Source: Pseudomonadota bacterium
Lineage (GTDB): Bacteria > Pseudomonadota > Alphaproteobacteria > Micavibrionales > Micavibrionaceae
Length of the DNA: 64,000 bases
Direction of reading: 5' to 3'
Assembly: GCA_029558635.1 (NCBI GenBank)
Contig: JAKQEE010000258.1
Coordinates: 1 to 64,000 of the forward strand
Under the pieces are notes generated by a model. The model did not search any database and had not been told where the DNA came from. It was given only the letters and a program-made list of their open reading frames with translations. This document shows positions 61,696-64,000 of the stretch, one piece after another (position 1 is the first letter of the stretch; every line of letters starts with the position of its first letter). Position numbers and translations under genes: made by a program.

Positions 61696-61776
61696 ATGAC
61701 GATTAAAGCCGCTTGTATCCAAGCGGCTGCGGGTGTATGCGCGGCTGCCGCAGCAGCGGCGGGTCTGCCCGCATAA
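61696..61776. other. Hairpin-rich sequence after nhaA
   Basis: AGCCGCTTG-TATC-CAAGCGGCT (61707-61728) is a perfect 9-bp hairpin, followed by GC-rich inverted sequences (GCGGGT...CCCGC). No T-tract follows. A 26-codon alanine-rich frame runs through it, without ribosome binding site. Confidence 0.55.
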
Positions 61777-61837
61777 ATTTTCGACTTTCCCCCTTATTTT
61801 TCACTAAATATCAACCCCAAACCCCGATAATCAGGGT

Positions 61838-63106
61838 GTGAGCATGTATACCGATCCTTCCCACCTACAGGCAGGCCTTATTTTGAATTCTCCGTTTTCC
61901 AGTGAACCTTCTCCGTTCTTCAATGAAATCATGGACAGTTTTCCGCTGGCCAAAAAAGTTTACCGCAACCATTTCAAAACGATGGGGGTCAACCGTGCGG
62001 CTGACTTGCTCCGTCACGGTAAATCGAAAGAAGGCTGCATTTCTCTTGCCCAAGGAGAGGGCACGATTGCCACACCGGAATTTATCTGCCGTGCCGTGAC
62101 CAAAGCTCTTGAGGACGGGAAAACATTCTATGGAATGGGGAACGGGTTGCCGGAGCTTCGTCAGGAAATCTCAACCTATTATTCGCGTGTTTACAACGTT
62201 ACAATTCCCACCAACCGCATTGCCGTGACCAGTTCGGGGACCAATGCCGTTCATTATGCTCTTCTTTCCATTCTGGAAGAGGGGGATGAGGTTCTGGCTG
62301 TGACACCGATCTGGAAAAACCTGATCGGGATTACCGAGCTGGCTGGCGGGGTGATCCGCGAGTTTCCAATGGTACAACAAGACGGGGAATGGACGCTTGA
62401 TCTGGACCGGATGTTTGCCGCTTGTACGCCTTCGACCAAGGCTATGCTGATTGTGACACCCAACAATCCGACGGGGTGGACAATGTCGTCGGTCGATATC
62501 CGGCGTGTCATGGAGTTTTGCCGTGAGCGCGGAATCTGGGTGATTGCTGATGAAGTGTACGGGCGGTGCCTGCATCAGGGAGATCGTGCGCCGAGTTTTC
62601 TGGATCATGCGGAAGAGTCGGATCGGCTTTATGTCGTCAACAGTTTCTCGAAGACGTGGGCGATGACCGGATGGCGGCTCGGGTGGCTGGTCGGACCAGC
62701 CGATGCGGAAGAGAAAATACGCGACATTATTCTTTACGAGACGATGGGGACGCCGACTTTTACCCAGTACGGGGCGATTGAAGCTTTGCGTCACGGGGAA
62801 GATTTTCTCGGTTCGCAGAAGGATTTGTGGGTCCAAAATCTTGACATCATTATGGACCGTTTGCCCCGTATGAAGGGCGTTACAATGGTCAAGCCGACGG
62901 CGGCTTTTTATGCCTTTTTTCAGATCGAAGGGTGCGATTCCTATGAATTGGCCCGCGAGCTGATCGACGAGGCCGGCGTGTCCTTGTGCCCCGGGGCAGC
63001 GTTTGGCAAGGGATTTGGCGATCATTTGCGGCTGTGCTTTGCCGTTTCGCCTGAAATTTTGACCGAAGCCCTTGATCGTCTGGAAAATCACTTGAAAAAA
63101 CTGTAG
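61838..63106 (+). CDS. PLP-dependent class I/II aminotransferase
   Basis: A 422-residue fold-type I aminotransferase with VTPNNPTGW (about residue 208), ADEVYGRCLH (about 237) and the PLP lysine in NSFSKTWAMTGWRLGW (about 270). Overall like aspartate/aromatic or alanine-type aminotransferases; the amino acid specificity cannot be read. GTG at 61838 or ATG at 61844 may be the start; neither has a strong ribosome binding site. Confidence 0.88.
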   Translation: MSMYTDPSHLQAGLILNSPFSSEPSPFFNEIMDSFPLAKKVYRNHFKTMGVNRAADLLRHGKSKEGCISLAQGEGTIATPEFICRAVTKALEDGKTFYGMGNGLPELRQEISTYYSRVYNVTIPTNRIAVTSSGTNAVHYALLSILEEGDEVLAVTPIWKNLIGITELAGGVIREFPMVQQDGEWTLDLDRMFAACTPSTKAMLIVTPNNPTGWTMSSVDIRRVMEFCRERGIWVIADEVYGRCLHQGDRAPSFLDHAEESDRLYVVNSFSKTWAMTGWRLGWLVGPADAEEKIRDIILYETMGTPTFTQYGAIEALRHGEDFLGSQKDLWVQNLDIIMDRLPRMKGVTMVKPTAAFYAFFQIEGCDSYELARELIDEAGVSLCPGAAFGKGFGDHLRLCFAVSPEILTEALDRLENHLKKL

Positions 63107-63146
63107 AGGTATGTTTACTATATATGACAAATAGAAAGAGGGAAAA

Positions 63147-63449
63147 GTGGCCAATATTCTTGTGACGCAGTTTACCCGTTCGCTTGGGTTAATGTCTCCG
63201 GTTGTTTTCTCAGATGTTCCTGCGGCGGTTGATTATATCGTCAAGCACGCGCGGCGAAACGCCGAGATCAACGAGGAAAACAAGGCGCGTCCCATCGGTC
63301 AGAAGCATGGACAAACCGGAATCGAGCTTTTTGCCACATCCGCAGAGCCTGGCAAATATAAAGATTCTTTGGGACTTGATCGTAAAAAAATTGATCCGGC
63401 TGTTCATCGGAAAATTTCCGAAGGCGTCCGTGCGGCGTTGGCGCTTTAA
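63147..63449 (+). CDS. Small protein of unknown function
   Basis: A 100-residue hydrophilic protein with GTG start behind AGAGGG. Segments SPVVFSDVPAAVDYIVKHARRNAEINEENKARPIGQKHG and YKDSLGLDRKKIDPAVHRKI are not from a family I know. It is convergent with folA, with a 4-base overlap at the ends. Confidence 0.6.
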   Translation: MANILVTQFTRSLGLMSPVVFSDVPAAVDYIVKHARRNAEINEENKARPIGQKHGQTGIELFATSAEPGKYKDSLGLDRKKIDPAVHRKISEGVRAALAL

Positions 63450-63952
63450 GTTTCTTTTTCCAGTGTTATAAAACTGTAAGACCAGTTTTCATCCGATGAG
63501 CTGGTCTTTTCCATTTCCTGCCAATCCGCTTTGTTCCATGCAGGGAACCATGCATCGGCACCTTCAATGATGGCGTGGACTTGTGTCAGATATATCCGTT
63601 CGACAAGTGGTGCGGCCTGTTCGTAAATGCTGGCGCCGCCAATAATCATGATCTCCTGATCGGGATTGTCGCTGCGCGCTTTTTCAATGGCGTCGTCCAG
63701 CGAGGTGCAGGGAATGATATCGTCGCGGTCCAGCGGATTGCGGCTTATAATATAATTCGGGCGGTTCGGCAGAGGTTTGCCAATGCGCGAAAGGATCGAG
63801 TCAAACGTCTTCCGCCCCATAATAACCGGTTTGCCGGTGGTCAGCGCTTTGAAATGTTTCAAATCTTCGGAGATATGCCACGGCAGGTCGTTGCCGCGCC
63901 CAATGGCGCGGTTTTCATCCATGGCGACAATGAGAGAGAGTTTTCCTGTCAT
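63446..63952 (-). CDS. folA: Dihydrofolate reductase
   Basis: A 168-residue enzyme: LIVAMDENRAIGRGNDLPWHISEDLKHFKALT (residues 6-37), PVIMGRKTFDSI and IIGGASIYEQAAPLVERIYLT are diagnostic. It reduces dihydrofolate to tetrahydrofolate with NADPH. Start codon ATG 63952; the promoter is at the window end. Confidence 0.95.
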   Translation of the reverse strand: MTGKLSLIVAMDENRAIGRGNDLPWHISEDLKHFKALTTGKPVIMGRKTFDSILSRIGKPLPNRPNYIISRNPLDRDDIIPCTSLDDAIEKARSDNPDQEIMIIGGASIYEQAAPLVERIYLTQVHAIIEGADAWFPAWNKADWQEMEKTSSSDENWSYSFITLEKET

Positions 63953-64000
63953 GAGAGCAAGCTAGCCTTTCGCATCCTTTCCGTCTAGCGTTTTTGGCAG

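Noticed and set aside
1-64000. CRISPR arrays, rRNA genes, IS elements
   Set aside because: No spaced direct repeat series, rRNA segments or transposase ORFs were seen in the window.

Overview
The window reads as chromosomal DNA of an alphaproteobacterium. Class-level indicators are an ATP12-type F1-ATPase assembly chaperone, the aroA/cmk/rpsA block, a rarA-crcB-rluC-ATP12 block, tsaE overlapping a MurU-type nucleotidyltransferase, and a chromosomal LexA-like S24 regulator of a type widespread in the class. Base composition looks roughly balanced by eye. I cannot place the organism below class level with confidence.

Layout. 1-8.1 kb: the 3' part of a large repeat-containing type I secreted adhesin, followed by its dedicated exporter (TolC-like outer-membrane protein, ABC transporter, HlyD-type adaptor). 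8.1-17.2 kb: a Ppx/GppA-like protein, an acidic unknown protein, then rpsA, cmk and aroA on the minus strand, with a plus-strand S11 peptidase gene lodged between cmk and aroA, and three minus-strand envelope genes (lipoprotein, YkuD-type protein, repeat-containing exported protein). 17.3-28 kb: an unknown membrane protein, a DEAD-box helicase, fabD-fabG, ilvA, small exported proteins, a ferredoxin/flavodoxin-NADP reductase, tsaE and a MurU-like gene. 28-38 kb: an OPRT-like protein, tRNA-Thr(CGT), two related metallophosphoesterases, dnaX-ybaB-xth, an MFS transporter and three GNAT genes. 38-46.5 kb: rimO, then a compact minus-strand operon with ATGA overlaps (rarA, crcB, rluC-like, AsmA-like, ATP12), a DegP-family protease and the S24 regulator. 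46.6-60.2 kb: a complete-looking, collinear podovirus-type particle cassette. 60.3-64 kb: nhaA, an aminotransferase, a small unknown gene and folA.

The most interesting part is 46.6-60.2 kb. It encodes portal, scaffold, capsid, T7-like tail tubular A and B proteins, a gp14-like internal protein, a beta-helix tailspike, a possible small terminase, large terminase, and an apparent lysis set (small membrane/coiled-coil protein, SleB-type hydrolase, 3-TM holin of the family named for gene-transfer-agent release). It has no recognisable integrase, replication gene, RNA polymerase or att repeats, and it is tightly flanked by housekeeping genes. A sigma70-like promoter with a GAAC-N7-GAAC site (the alphaproteobacterial LexA/SOS box pattern) precedes it, and a PilZ-domain gene sits backwards between scaffold and capsid. 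My reading is a domesticated podovirus-derived particle, possibly a gene-transfer-agent-like system under SOS and perhaps c-di-GMP-linked control. A defective prophage remnant is the main alternative.

All functional calls come from reading motifs and gene order. No database search or computation was run.
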